Notes under the pieces: model-generated
Databases searched by the model: none
What the model was told of the DNA's origin: nothing
The model's input: the letters and a program-made list of their open reading frames with translations, nothing else
In this document: piece after piece, positions 10,801 to 19,880 of the stretch
Layout: the number at the start of each line of letters is the position of its first letter
Position numbering within the stretch: position 1 is the stretch's first letter
Assembly (NCBI GenBank): GCA_036897625.1
Contig: JAYMTA010001371.1
Location: 1 to 20,317 of the forward strand
DNA length: 20,317 nucleotides
Direction of reading: 5' to 3'
DNA from: Pelargonium cotyledonis
Lineage: Eukaryota > Streptophyta > Magnoliopsida > Geraniales > Geraniaceae
Made by a program: the position numbers and the translations under genes

Positions 10801-13800
10801 TGGGCCCAACTTTTCCCGTTGTTTCCTTAGCTGCGTCTAACTTTTGTGAATTATTAAGATTCAATTCCCCAGGCGTACCAGTAGAAAAATTTTCTACAAA
10901 AGAATCAGTGGCAGAAAAAGTTCCCATAACTTTTGAAGTTTCTATCTGCCTAAAGTCATTTCTTCCATGACAATGATCCACTGGAGCAGTCTTCGAAGAG
11001 GGTTGCTCAAACTTAGTACTTTGCTGTCCGAAAAGAGATGATTTTTGAAAATTCATATCTTGGTAAAGCTTTCCAGTGTGAGAACTTTGTTGCTCAGCAG
11101 CTTCAGATGTCTGAGAATTTGCAAGAGATTTCACCTCTTGATTTTCAGGGGTAATTTCTTTATGGGATATACAATTTGAAACTGAAGTGTATGTCTTAGA
11201 CTCGACAACAAGAGGCTTAGGAACCTCGCCACCCCCTTCTATTTTCTGTTCCTTTTTGCTCAGATCCTGAAACTGAAGATCCAAAGCTACCTTTTCTAAG
11301 CTTTGTTTCTCCAATTGAGACGGAAGTTCAGAAATATCATTTCTTATAGATGGTGCTGCAGGACTATCATCTTCTTCATCACAAAATCCCTCATGTGAAA
11401 CTGTAGTTTCTGCAATTCTACAGGAAAAAATAGCTTCAATGTCTTACAGCAGCAAGGTTCAAGAAAATGCACAAAGAACAACAGAAGGTAAACAACAGAA
11501 CTGATAACTCTAACGCAACATGCCTCATTGTCAAATCCAAGCACACGGCACTACCAAAATCAAGTTACACGCCTAAATAAGAGTGAATAGATAACCTTTC
11601 AACTAATCAATGCACTGTTGGCTCAAATCAATAAAACCTAATAATAACACAACATACCTGGCAACATGGAACATAGCCAGCTTTCCCTCGAGAGTGAGAG
11701 TGAGAAGAGCACAATATGGTGAAAGCTCTCTATATTCTTCAACTCCATCTTGGATTTTGACTTTATCGTAGAGGGAAACTTTGTCAACGCAAAGCCCCAA
11801 GACTAAATTATCATCACCATTTTCTGAAGCACGTAGCATTTAAATAACTTGAATTAAAAATAGATTAAAGGAAGAACGTCAAAAAAAAAAAAAAAAACAA
11901 AAACAAATCTACTATAAGAAGGGGTAGACTGGGGTAGGAAATTAAAAAGAATAGGCTAGACTGCTAGAGGTATAACATAAACTGTTATAACTGAGAATGC
12001 AGTTCTACACACCTCATTTGTCTGCCTATGTCTACTCCATAAGTAATTATGACAGTGATAGCCAGAATTATTCGCAAAATTGCACGACAGAATTAATTCC
12101 CAACATAAATATTCCAGAGGAATACATTAATTATAAATACGCAACAACAAAAGAACATAAATTTTAGCATAGATGTGACCCAAGAGGTTTGCATTACACC
12201 ATGTCCACCTCTGGGAACTGACATACACTTTCGCTTTAGTTTTCATGTTCTGATTTACATAAAATATAATTAAAAAATAAATACAAAATGAAAACTATAA
12301 TCATTCAAATATATGCCTTTAACTATGTTAACATGGCCTACAGAATATTATATACTGAGTAGCATAGAGGAACACCTAACGCATAAAGATGTAAGATTCA
12401 AGTAGTGGTTATATCAGATTTTCTTAATCCCTTGTGCATTAAGATATTCATGCAAATCAACAAAAATCATTTAATAAATTTCTACGTAACTCCGAGAGCA
12501 AATTAAAGCACCTTGAAGTTCAATCCTTGGAAGCCACTTATCTCGTTCAATATCAATAGCTACAGCTTCACTCTTCTCATCACCAAGCGACCAGCCTAAT
12601 AACACAATATGTGATTCCATATTCTTCCGGTTAGCAACAATTGCAAGCTCACTGAAAGTAAAACAAAACCACAAAATCAAACTAATTCTCAGCGATTCTG
12701 ATTTAAAGTGTGAGAATGCTGAGACTTGTTCAAACTGACAGCTTTCAGAAGAGATAGAAGAGATTACTATCTAAGGTAATATTCACGTTAGCTGGAATTC
12801 AATTTCAAAATGTGAGAATGCTGGGAATCTTTCAATTATTATTACAATGATGAACTTGAAAATTACAAAAACTGTGGAAGTTAAAGACTAAAAATGAAAT
12901 AAGAAAATGGATTGAACACCTAATGACTAGTTCATCTCAGTAACCAGCACTAAAGTATAAAAGCTGTGCCTCAGATTACAGACATGAACTTAATAAACTA
13001 ATCCATGGTGCATCTTCATGTTCTTCTAGGATGGTTGGATTTAACTTAAAGTATCTCCATTCGCTTAGTACTAGAAAACTCCTATTCATCTAATACTCTT
13101 AGTTATTCTCTTCATACATCATATTTATAGATTTACTAGTTTACTTTCAAGTAAACTCATGTTACCATCTACCTGTAGTTGGCATTTGTGATTTCATGTC
13201 AATCCATGTTTTCTAAACTACTAAACATATATGCAATTTGATGACCAAACTTTTCAGGGAATAAAAATTTCACGAAAGGAATAGAGTTCAAATTGAAAAG
13301 CAACTAGAAATGAGAAATATTCATTATGTTAGTCAAAACAAAATTAAAAGTCCATACCATTGTTCTATATAACCCAAAAATATATGTGGAGCACCTCCAA
13401 AGGGCGTGATGTCATCAATAAAACCTAGGAATATGTCAGAAAAAGATTGTACAACTGGCTGGGAAGAAGCCTACAGAAAGATGTAACAGTAACAAAAGTC
13501 AGAGAGGAACATGATGGGATCAAAACAAACAAACGACAATAATTATTAATGAATCACTGCTGCTTTCAAACATCCCTTACCACGAATGTAACAGCCAATA
13601 GTTAAAAATTTATTGGACGTAATCTGTAATAGACCTCGAAAAGAAAATTAGATTTGGAGCAGAGTAGGAAGTATCCTATCAAAGTAGAGGTGAAATAATT
13701 AAGTAGAATAATGCCTAATGAAGATTTCCAAAAAAAAAATAATAATATATCCATAAAAAAAAATCAACTACAGAGAAGATATTAAGCTTATCATATCATA

Positions 13801-16800
13801 ACCAAGTTTCCTGGTACTCCAAGTATTCACAATGAATAGTGATATGTAATGCAGCAACATGCAACTCAACGCTCTAACCAAAACCAAATCATAGCCAGTT
13901 TTCCTAATTCGTCTAAATTTTCAGACCATCCTCACCATTTACTCTAGAAATTACAAAGTTTTGGTCACATGCAAACACTGAAATCTATTATTTTTATCCA
14001 CTTAAATTTGATATTAGGACATACTAACTACTGACTACATTTTTACCTACAAATGTACTAACCTTGACCAACAAGCTCTCAATTGTAATCATCAAGATCT
14101 AATGAAAGACAACAAGACCAATATATTCTAAAATGAACTTGAAGAGCAAGTATGCTGGGAATAATTACTAACATCTGTAATTTTGCCATCTGTGCTTCTG
14201 ATAACTTGGACAATGTAATTTTCCACCTTGTCGTCCCCAGTTAGTTGAAGGCATCCTATAATGATGCAATCGGGACGAACCCACCGAATAGAATCAACTG
14301 GTGCAATTATTCAAAAAAAAAATATCAGTTTGAGAAGTAGAAAATATGCAGTCCAAACTAGATATGAACATTGAACTTTTATGATGATACATTTAAAGTA
14401 AAGCACGACACAACAATCAATAACTGAAATCATGCATCCAACAAAACCATGCATATTAACCCACGCTAGGGTCACATCCACATGCCGCGTGTGTAAGAAA
14501 GACAAATTCATAATGAATTTCACACAAAAAGTTCGAAAGAGAAAATGAAAAAAGAATTAGTGCACGCTTTAAATATAAAATTACAATCCACTAATGAGAT
14601 ATAATCCTTCTTGTTAAGTTGTCAAAGACTCTCGAGGAACTTCATATGTCAAACCAGATAAGCTATTTTATGTGCATACAGTCCTTTGCACTCATAGCAT
14701 GTGTCCATCAGCTCTAATACATTTTTTATGTTTTTTAGTTTACAGTGATTAATTAGAAAGCAGGTGAGGAGAAATTCTTCTTGATTTTCTCTAGTTGATA
14801 TGGATGTAATGACTACATTATTCCTATGTTTAAAATTTGGCTGCTCATCATGTCTCCAATTATAAAAATGATACTATTGACTTCGTCTCTATCTCATCCG
14901 TACCTTCTGCCTTAGTATAACAAAATCACCCAAAGTCCACAAGCTACACAAGTGCTTTGGAGAGAGAGCATAGTTATTTATGGCGCAAGGCAACAATGGC
15001 GCAAACCCCTTCTGGAGCCACAGCGCAAGGCGCGGCGCATGGTGTGCACCTTTTGAAAATACGATGCTTATAGACACTAAATTATATATAATATGCATAT
15101 TTAATAAATTATCATGTTAAAAAATTATGTAAATAAGTTAATGATAAATTTGATAGAGTATATGAAAGTCGTCATCACTACGTCAAATATCTAAAACGAA
15201 CTATGAAAGGTTAAATCTATGTTAGCTACAAATCGAATTTGTGAAACTGTGGTAATTGATAACTGCAACTTCTTTGATGTAACACTGCTGCTATAGTGGT
15301 GCTGGCTTTGTGCTATATTGCTATATGAATACCGACTTTTTTAGTTTTGGCCACTGTTGTTCTTTTTTCCTTCCATTGTGTTAAGTTGTTGCTGTGATTT
15401 ATGTATTTACAATGTGGTGATTGTTCTTTTATTCAAATTTTCAGTAATTAGAAGGTAAAAATGTTGTGGAATAAAAAATACTATTGTGATTAGACTTTTT
15501 TTTTATTTGAAATCTGATTCTCAATTAGATTGAATTAATTGCTGCACAATTTCATATGGCGCGCCATCCTTGCGCCTCGCTGTGCCATGCGCCTCGGCAT
15601 ATGGCGCAGAAATGGCACGCCATTTGTAAATCGCCTCGCCACATGTCTCTTATGGCGACAAGGGGGCACCTTGCCGCACCACGCGCCATTAATAACTATG
15701 AGAGAGAGTTGAGATACAAAAAATATAGGTTATGCATAATGACCTTATAACCTATATCTACTAGTAGTTAGACAATATAGATAAGGCATTCTTCCATCAT
15801 AAACACAAATAATAAGGTAATGAATGATTGTAAAACACAAAGAAAAGCTTTGGCTAGAATTCAGAGGTGTGGAATGTGTCGGCATGGTTGACCAACTATG
15901 ACAAAGACCACTGCATCAGTGTTTGACATACCATACATACTCTGGAATAAGACTAGTAAAAGGCAGGAGTTGGCCTAAATGAAATGAAAATCCTATCATA
16001 GCTTTAAAATCTAAATCTACAAATACGAAGACACAATTTCAACCTCCGGCATGGATGAAAATAGTAGCAGCAAATCACAAAACGAGCAAGCCAATACATA
16101 AGTTAGACAAATACTTTAGGTTGATTCATAACAAAGGTGAAAAGTACAGGAAGAGTACTTTTAAAAATCACATTCATTGAGGTAACAGGCAAATAAACCC
16201 ATAGATGAAAAAGTTCATTACCTTTTATAGTGTAATTTTCATAAGAATCACCAATCCATGACTTGAATGGTAGCAATATGCACATTCTTTCCTTGAACTC
16301 AGAAGATAGAATGCTAACACCATGCTTTCTTGCCACAGCAACATATGTGCCTTCTACACTCCATTCAACTATGGCAACAGAAAGTAAAAAATAATTAAGT
16401 ATGAAAGAGAATATAAATTATACAAAATCTAAAACAAGATGCATCTAACTAGATAAGGCATCGAGAGAGCAACCACAACTGTAAAGCAATTAATCAGACA
16501 ACCTTTCTACAATAGAATGTGATTTCACATGGCCAATGCAAGCAATGTCAGATGGTGCTAGTTTATAAATTTATGCAGAACAAGCAAAATTCGTTTATAA
16601 GATAATTAAATTGATCAATAGTTCCTTTTAGAGAACTAGACATCCCATTCTAACAATACTAACAGTAATAGCTAAAGATTGAATTACGAGCACTCCAACT
16701 CAGGTTTACAATTCTATCAACAGTGAATAACTCTTTAAGGCGGTTGTTACGCTGATTAAAAATATGTTATTGTGAGTAAAGCACGGAGGGTGGCGTGCTC

Positions 16801-19098
16801 ATGCGCACGAGACCCACCTCATTGTGGGGTTTGGGGAGTAATACATTCAGACAAATGATAAACAATAGAAGATCACACCAAAAAATAATGACCGGACAAA
16901 TGAACTCTGCAAAATTTCCACACTTATATTTGAATGGAGTACCATGGTGTGTGGTCCTCACAATAGACTACTTGTGGCGAGGCAATTTCGAAAAGGAGCG
17001 CTTTTTTTGCACCATTTCATGATGCATTTTTTATAGTTAAAAGGCCTATATCAGGGTTATAAATTAAGGAAACTACAATTAAAATTACAAATGAAAACGA
17101 GCATGCAGCTAATACATGCATTGCAGGCGGGTTTTTACTTTTGGCGATTCCTGGGAATCCTGTATAAGGCTCAGTTCTTACTAATTGTATAGCTGATACC
17201 AAAGCCCTATAGAGATCCAAACCTGCGGGTTTTCTCTATTATATCTTGGATTAATGCAAGGTCCAGGTTTTAGATTTCATGCCAATTAAGAAGATAATCG
17301 TTATTAGGTAGTATAGGACTTCTTAATAAGATAATAAATACTCTTTCTTTAGGATATGGATTTATAAAACAGATACACATTTTTATAGAATCCCCCTGGC
17401 GAGTCATGTAACAAAAATAATAATTTTTTGCTTTAGTTTTGTAATGATGAAGTAGAAGTAGAAATTTTTTACTTGTGTCATAAGAAGTTGAGAGAGGGTC
17501 TCTCTTCTTCCAAGTTTTCAATGATGAATCATTATAATATTAATATATACAATACAAAATCACTTTTTGCTACTTTTATTACCAAACAACAACCACTTCT
17601 ATAAGTGCTTGCAAAAGCAAGTAGAAGTGTTACCAAACAACCACTTAGTAAATATGTGCGCTTTTGCCGCTTTATTTTCAAAAGGGACCCGTCGTGCGCT
17701 ATTCCTTGCGTCATTGTGAGCCATAAATAAAATTGACCTCAACTCAACAAGAAAGAGATGAAGAGTCTATTCCTTTCCAACAATTAGTAACCGCCTGAAA
17801 TTCTTAGAATTAATCAAAGCTTGGCTACATCTTGGTGGAATTAGTTTTGTTCAAAGTTGTCAAGTTGACAACAATGAGCCTTTTTTTCTTGAAGCAAGTT
17901 AAGAACCACTTAACGTAAAATTAAGGGTTAATAAATAATCCTTCAACTATAAATGTATCATCCTTTTTCCTCCAACCAATTTTCAGTTCACCATTCATCC
18001 TTGTACTATTCGTTCTCAACACCAATGGGGTTTACACAGTATATAGCAATTGTATCTATAACAAAAAAGATAAAAATAGAAGTGTTGATTATCCTTGTTG
18101 GTTATTCATTTATGATCATCTCCATTGCGAGCTATAAATTTGTTTTTTTTTTAAATTAACAAAGAAGTAACTAAAAGGTGTGCCCAACAATCATAGCATA
18201 CTATCACATATATGTCAGAATTAATTTTTAGGAAAACTTGATGTCAGCGGATGCTGAGAACACTACCTACTTGCACATCACAAAGATGAAGGATGAAGCT
18301 TACCAGCGTAAACATTGTCCATAACTTCTTTAAGGGAACCAACAGTCCCATTATATAGCTTCCCCTCACTTGAAAGAATGAGGTAAGAATTCTCCAACTT
18401 CTTTGTCCACCGCATGTCCTTGACACAAGCGGCTCCCTCAAGCGTGCATTCGAAAGTTGGTTTATCATCCTGCATCACGTCAGTGAAAAAGAAAATAGTA
18501 TGATTTATAATCATTTCCAGTATCATGGTATTGTTATTTAAATACAGAACCAAAATTTAGCTCGAAAATAAATTTCATTGGATAGCAATTGAGCACTACC
18601 TTATTGAGAAGTGAAGGGACAGAGAAGAAGTGAATGTTTCCGCCAATACAAGCTGCAACCGTGGAGGAATCAGAAGACAAAGCCAAAATATTAACCTTCC
18701 CAATTTGAACATCTACAACACTCAACTCCTGCATAGAAGTGCCTCTCTTCTTCTCTTTAATCTCTTTGGCAGCCTCCATAGCATCCTTAGTCCTCGCCAC
18801 ACAAAACCCTAAACAGAGTCCAGAAAACAATCAAACACACGCACACATATACCCACTCGTGAAACCAACCACCAAACTCACCAGAGGAATGGGCTACGAA
18901 GACGAGCCCAAGGCGCTCCGACACGGCGAGGGGCTGCGCGGGAGGGCACTCGAGATCGAATTTGGCCTTGTCCGGAGTGATGGGAACGGCTTCGCCGATC
19001 TTCTGAAAGAAGTGGTCGGTGGTGTCTACGTGTTCACCATCAATGTAGTCTTGGAGCTCAAACGAGATGGATGAATCGGTGAGGTCAGGAAAAGCCAT
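1900..19098 (-). CDS. NUP214: Nuclear pore complex protein NUP214 (LNO1-like), complete, 17 coding exons
   Basis: The exons listed in the summary splice to a 1803-residue protein, close to the roughly 1800 residues of Arabidopsis LNO1. All 16 introns are GT-AG, and phases agree at every junction. The product begins [20 protein letters not shown] and ends [11 protein letters not shown]. In the known family this nucleoporin sits on the cytoplasmic side of the pore, where its propeller recruits the DEAD-box helicase DBP5/LOS4 for mRNA export and its coiled coil anchors it through NUP88/NUP62 partners; loss of the Arabidopsis gene harms embryos. The chosen ATG has a strong plant context (AACAATGGC), and the conserved N-terminus starts there. 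I assembled the exons by eye from splice borders, reading frame and recall of the Arabidopsis homologue, not from transcripts. Untranslated exons and alternative splicing cannot be seen. The family call is very safe; individual borders are likely but untested. Confidence 0.95.
2116..2262 (-). repeat. Coding minisatellite in the FG domain
   Basis: Several imperfect in-frame units of about 30-36 bp encode variants of [10 protein letters not shown] and [11 protein letters not shown], including [31 protein letters not shown] and [11 protein letters not shown]. The array sits at the end of exon 16, just before the GTAAGG donor. Such arrays change copy number easily and add or remove FG units. Confidence 0.8.
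2881..3081 (-). repeat. Three in-frame repeats with an FSFN/YNFN core in exon 16
   Basis: Three consecutive units of about 22-24 residues carry the cores [28 protein letters not shown] and [14 protein letters not shown], each followed by a short Thr/Ala-rich spacer. At DNA level the units are 66-72 bp and clearly related. They replace plain FG repeats with an aromatic-Ser/Asn core, so they may be weak receptor-binding sites; that role is inference. Confidence 0.8.
3995..4090 (-). repeat. 48-bp tandem duplication inside exon 16
   Basis: Two adjacent 48-bp units (3995-4042 and 4043-4090) differ at 3 positions by my count. Each encodes 16 residues of the form SQSSG(L/S)T(Y/I)PSMQVKNV, so the frame is kept. 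The near identity points to a fairly recent duplication. Confidence 0.88.
5367..6046. mobile_element. Non-autonomous hAT-type DNA transposon (680 bp)
   Basis: The ends are inverted repeats: CAGTGTTTTAAAAAGC on the left and CAGTGTTTTGTAAAGC on the reverse complement of the right, 14 of 16 matching. The element is flanked by 8-bp direct repeats, AGCACAAA (5359-5366) and AGCGCAAA (6047-6054), with one mismatch. An 8-bp duplication and CAGTG ends are hallmarks of the hAT superfamily. Subterminal regions are dense in GCGC/AAGCGC and GGCTTAAGCCC motifs, the usual transposase-binding type, around an AT-rich core. It is too short for a transposase, so it would need one from elsewhere. Confidence 0.88.
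5681..5800 (-). pseudogene. Possible remnant of a hAT transposase C-terminus
   Basis: Inside the hAT-type element the minus strand is open for 38 codons from just below an in-frame stop at 5800-5798 to a TAA at 5683-5681. It reads [20 protein letters not shown], then [15 protein letters not shown] Gln-rich stretch followed by a very acidic end resembles the tail of many plant hAT transposases, as expected if the element is an internally deleted derivative of a full one. Short acidic frames also arise by chance, so this stays tentative. Confidence 0.35.
6598..7185 (-). other. NUP214 intron 13
   Basis: A 588-bp AT-rich intron with a GTATGA donor and a TTTGTAG acceptor. I see no repeat or gene in it. 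Confidence 0.7.
7516..8448 (-). other. NUP214 intron 11, containing a SINE
   Basis: A 933-bp intron with a GTATTT donor and a TTTTCAG acceptor. The SINE at 8041-8185 is its only recognisable content; the rest is AT-rich. Confidence 0.75.
8041..8185 (-). mobile_element. tRNA-derived SINE retrotransposon
   Basis: Read on the minus strand, the 145-bp body starts near CCCCTAGGGGATGGCGCAAT. It has a box-A-like TGGCGCAATGG and, about 30 bases on, a box-B-like AGTTCAAATCCC, the split RNA polymerase III promoter of a tRNA head. A G-run and a short body follow, and it ends in a poly(A) tract (plus-strand T-run from 8041). Perfect 14-bp direct repeats, CATACTTGTATCAT, flank it at 8027-8040 and 8186-8199, as LINE-driven retroposition leaves. 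It lies in the same orientation as the host gene. SINEs encode no protein; the family name cannot be assigned by eye. Confidence 0.9.
8507..9755 (-). other. NUP214 intron 10
   Basis: A 1249-bp AT-rich intron with a GTGATG donor and a GACTTCTAG acceptor. It contains a short local duplication around ATCCAGAATATAT (9111-9150). Its small open frames, including the 100-codon plus-strand one at 9414-9716, resemble no known protein. Confidence 0.7.
9909..10468 (-). other. NUP214 intron 9, with a (TA)n(GT)n microsatellite
   Basis: A 560-bp intron with a GTAAAA donor and an ATCTCCAG acceptor. At about 10074-10102 it has a TA run followed by a short GT run (plus strand), a typical variable microsatellite. 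Nothing else is recognisable. Confidence 0.72.
10469..11417 (-). other. NUP214: NUP214 exon 9: low-complexity linker (residues about 428-744)
   Basis: This 949-nt exon follows a polypyrimidine acceptor (TTTTTTCCTGTAG) and ends at a GTAAAA donor after the codon for Asn in KQFGN. It opens with an acidic patch ([14 protein letters not shown]), then becomes Ser/Gln/Lys-rich with no clear fold. A few FG-like dipeptides occur (SSLFGQQ, KQFGN). The linker joins propeller to coiled coil, and its sequence is poorly conserved in plants apart from short stretches such as STQPWSNG, which resembles SSQPWSSG of the Arabidopsis protein as I recall it. Phase 0 at its 3' end matches exon 10. Confidence 0.88.
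11824..12511 (-). other. NUP214 intron 7
   Basis: A 688-bp intron. Its donor is the weak GTGCTT. On the minus strand a T-run (plus-strand A-tract, about 11881-11897) lies some 60 bases before the exon 8 acceptor (GCTTCAG). No repeat or gene is seen. Confidence 0.68.
12652..13357 (-). other. NUP214 intron 6
   Basis: A 706-bp intron, GTATGG donor and TACTTTCAG acceptor. It has a minor direct repeat with core GTGAGAATGCTG in two places about 100 bp apart (about 12709 and 12812). No gene or mobile element is seen. Confidence 0.68.
13471..14172 (-). other. NUP214 intron 5
   Basis: A 702-bp AT-rich intron, GTTAGT donor and TTTCTGTAG acceptor. I see no mobile element or gene. Confidence 0.68.
14298..16221 (-). 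other. NUP214 intron 4, containing a hAT-type element and part of the duplicated block
   Basis: A 1924-bp intron, GTAATG donor and TTGCACCAG acceptor. It contains the element at 14969-15700, a 10-bp perfect inverted repeat TATAGGTTAT / ATAACCTATA at 15724-15733 and 15747-15756, and from about 16033 the source sequence of the downstream duplicate. Confidence 0.75.
14969..15700. mobile_element. Non-autonomous hAT-type DNA transposon (732 bp)
   Basis: The inverted ends read CATAGTTATTTATGGCGC (left) and CATAGTTATTAATGGCGC (reverse complement of right), 17 of 18 matching. Perfect 8-bp direct repeats AGAGAGAG lie at 14961-14968 and 15701-15708; they fall in a GA-rich stretch, so part of the match may be local sequence. 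Subterminal regions carry many GGCGC motifs around an AT-rich core. It shares its architecture with the 5367-6046 element, but the end sequences differ, so it is a separate family. No transposase is encoded; the 64-codon frame at 15556-15750 is in the GCGC-rich arm and is not a gene. Confidence 0.85.
16033..16738 (-). repeat. Source copy of the exon 4 duplication (within NUP214)
   Basis: This is the partner of the block at about 842-1553, in the same orientation and some 15 kb away. It includes intact exon 4 (16368-16222), which encodes [20 protein letters not shown] and [13 protein letters not shown] and joins exons 3 and 5 in phase. The pair brackets exons 5-17 and the 3' end of the gene, so unequal exchange between them would remove or duplicate that whole part. 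Confidence 0.88.
16369..18303 (-). other. NUP214 intron 3
   Basis: The longest intron, 1935 bp, with a GTAAGC donor and a GTTGCCATAG acceptor. Its 3' part is in the duplicated block (to about 16738). At 17580-17642 lies a foldback remnant. The stretch 16740-17030 is locally GC-richer and coding-like on the plus strand (75 codons at 16795-17022), but no domain is recognised. The T-rich stretch near 17930-18160 resembles worn mobile DNA without clear ends. Confidence 0.72.
17580..17642. repeat. Small foldback / possible worn MITE end
   Basis: Two direct copies of TACCAAACAAC (17580-17590 and 17631-17641) frame an inverted pair, CACTTCTA ... CTTGC AAAA GCAAG TAGAAGTG (17594-17629). On the minus strand this gives the GTTTGGTA-type sequence often seen at plant MITE ends. 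No complete terminal repeats or target duplication could be found. Confidence 0.4.
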
Positions 19099-19329
19099 TG
19101 TTGATGAATCGAAACCCTAGGTGGATCTGAGAAGTTGGAAATGTGAAATTGGGTGTTGAGAAGAGAGTGAGGGTTTTGCGCGGGAAGGGTTAAATCACAT
19201 CGATTTCTATTACACCTGTTATGCTTCAGCCCTAGAAGATTTAGCTAGAGAACTCGTTCCACTTCCACTCCCAGTTGGCGTTTCGTTTTTGCGCTCGACT
19301 CTTGGGTGTAATGTAGACAAATCATGCCT
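19099..19329 (-). promoter_or_regulatory. NUP214 5' leader and core promoter region
   Basis: Reading on the minus strand towards the ATG, this stretch has CT-rich leader sequence (CACTCTCTTCTC), as plant 5' UTRs do. The plus strand carries a telo-box AAACCCTA at 19112-19119 and GCGCGGGAAG at about 19178-19187, one base off the plant E2F site GCGGGAAA. I see no TATA box. Teloboxes and E2F sites are common at genes of dividing cells; that this gene uses them is inference. Confidence 0.45.
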
Positions 19330-19880
19330 AAAATTGTTAGTGTTTAGCTCGACATTTTTGAACTCAACTTGAGTTCGGTTCGAACTTGTACGAGTTTATA
19401 AAGTTAAACTCGAGCTCGACTTTTGGATTGGCTCAATGATAATTTATTATAAAATGAAATTAAACAAAATCATTAGCATGTGATGATAAGTATAAATAAT
19501 TACTTCTAATATTGTATATCAGTTGAAAATGCATTATTACGAACTTTAAGCTATACAAGTTACTTATTAAATAGTGATTATAATGAATTTTATTTAGATT
19601 TTTAAAGAAGAAATGTACATAGACAAACAATCATGAAATATAATATGTATTCTTGTTGAAATATATATTTAAACTTATATATATTAAAAATAATAAATGA
19701 ACCGGTGCGCAAGTCTTTTGAGCCACAAAAGATTCGGCTTGAGCTCGGTTCTTTTATTAAACGAGACTACACTTAGCCTCGAGTTTAGCTTGAGCTTAAT
19801 TATAATGAGACTGAACTGAACATTTAGCGAGTCGACCTCAAACATCTCGTTTAAGGCTCGGCTCGTATTCCCCCTTACTC
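19330..19880. mobile_element. Degenerate repeat with CTCG/GAGCTCG motifs, probable old DNA transposon
   Basis: Both ends of this stretch are dense in CTCGAGCTCG, GTTCGG, TAAACGAG and GGCTCGGCTCG motifs (left arm about 19347-19435, right arm about 19726-19870) around a very AT-rich core. The right arm read in reverse, CGAGCCGAGCCTTAAACGAG, matches a motif common in plant hAT-like and MITE repeats. I could not fix terminal repeats or a target duplication, so boundaries and superfamily are uncertain. It lies within 1 kb upstream of NUP214 and could affect its promoter. Confidence 0.5.

Larger units (their letters stand above)
11658..19098 (-). other. NUP214: NUP214 exons 1-8: N-terminal beta-propeller domain (residues 1-427)
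   Basis: Exons 19098-18882, 18808-18600, 18469-18304, 16368-16222, 14297-14173, 13470-13358, 12651-12512 and 11823-11658 encode residues 1-72, 73-142, 143-197, 198-246, 247-288, 289-325, 326-372 and 373-427 (shared codons rounded). Recognisable blocks are [20 protein letters not shown] across the exon 1/2 border, [12 protein letters not shown] and [12 protein letters not shown] in exon 2, [19 protein letters not shown] in exon 3, [12 protein letters not shown] in exon 5, [20 protein letters not shown] in exon 7 and [13 protein letters not shown] at the end of exon 8. The regular hydrophobic strands and paired SxDSS or SWIGD turns fit the seven-bladed propeller known at the N-terminus of NUP214/Nup159, which docks the mRNA-export helicase. 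The exon 7 donor (GTGCTT) is weak, but it is the only nearby one that keeps the frame into exon 8. Confidence 0.9.

Noticed and set aside
15556..15750. 64-codon plus-strand frame rich in His, Cys and Arg
   Set aside because: It lies in the GCGC-rich arm of the hAT-type element and runs across its end, so it is not a gene.
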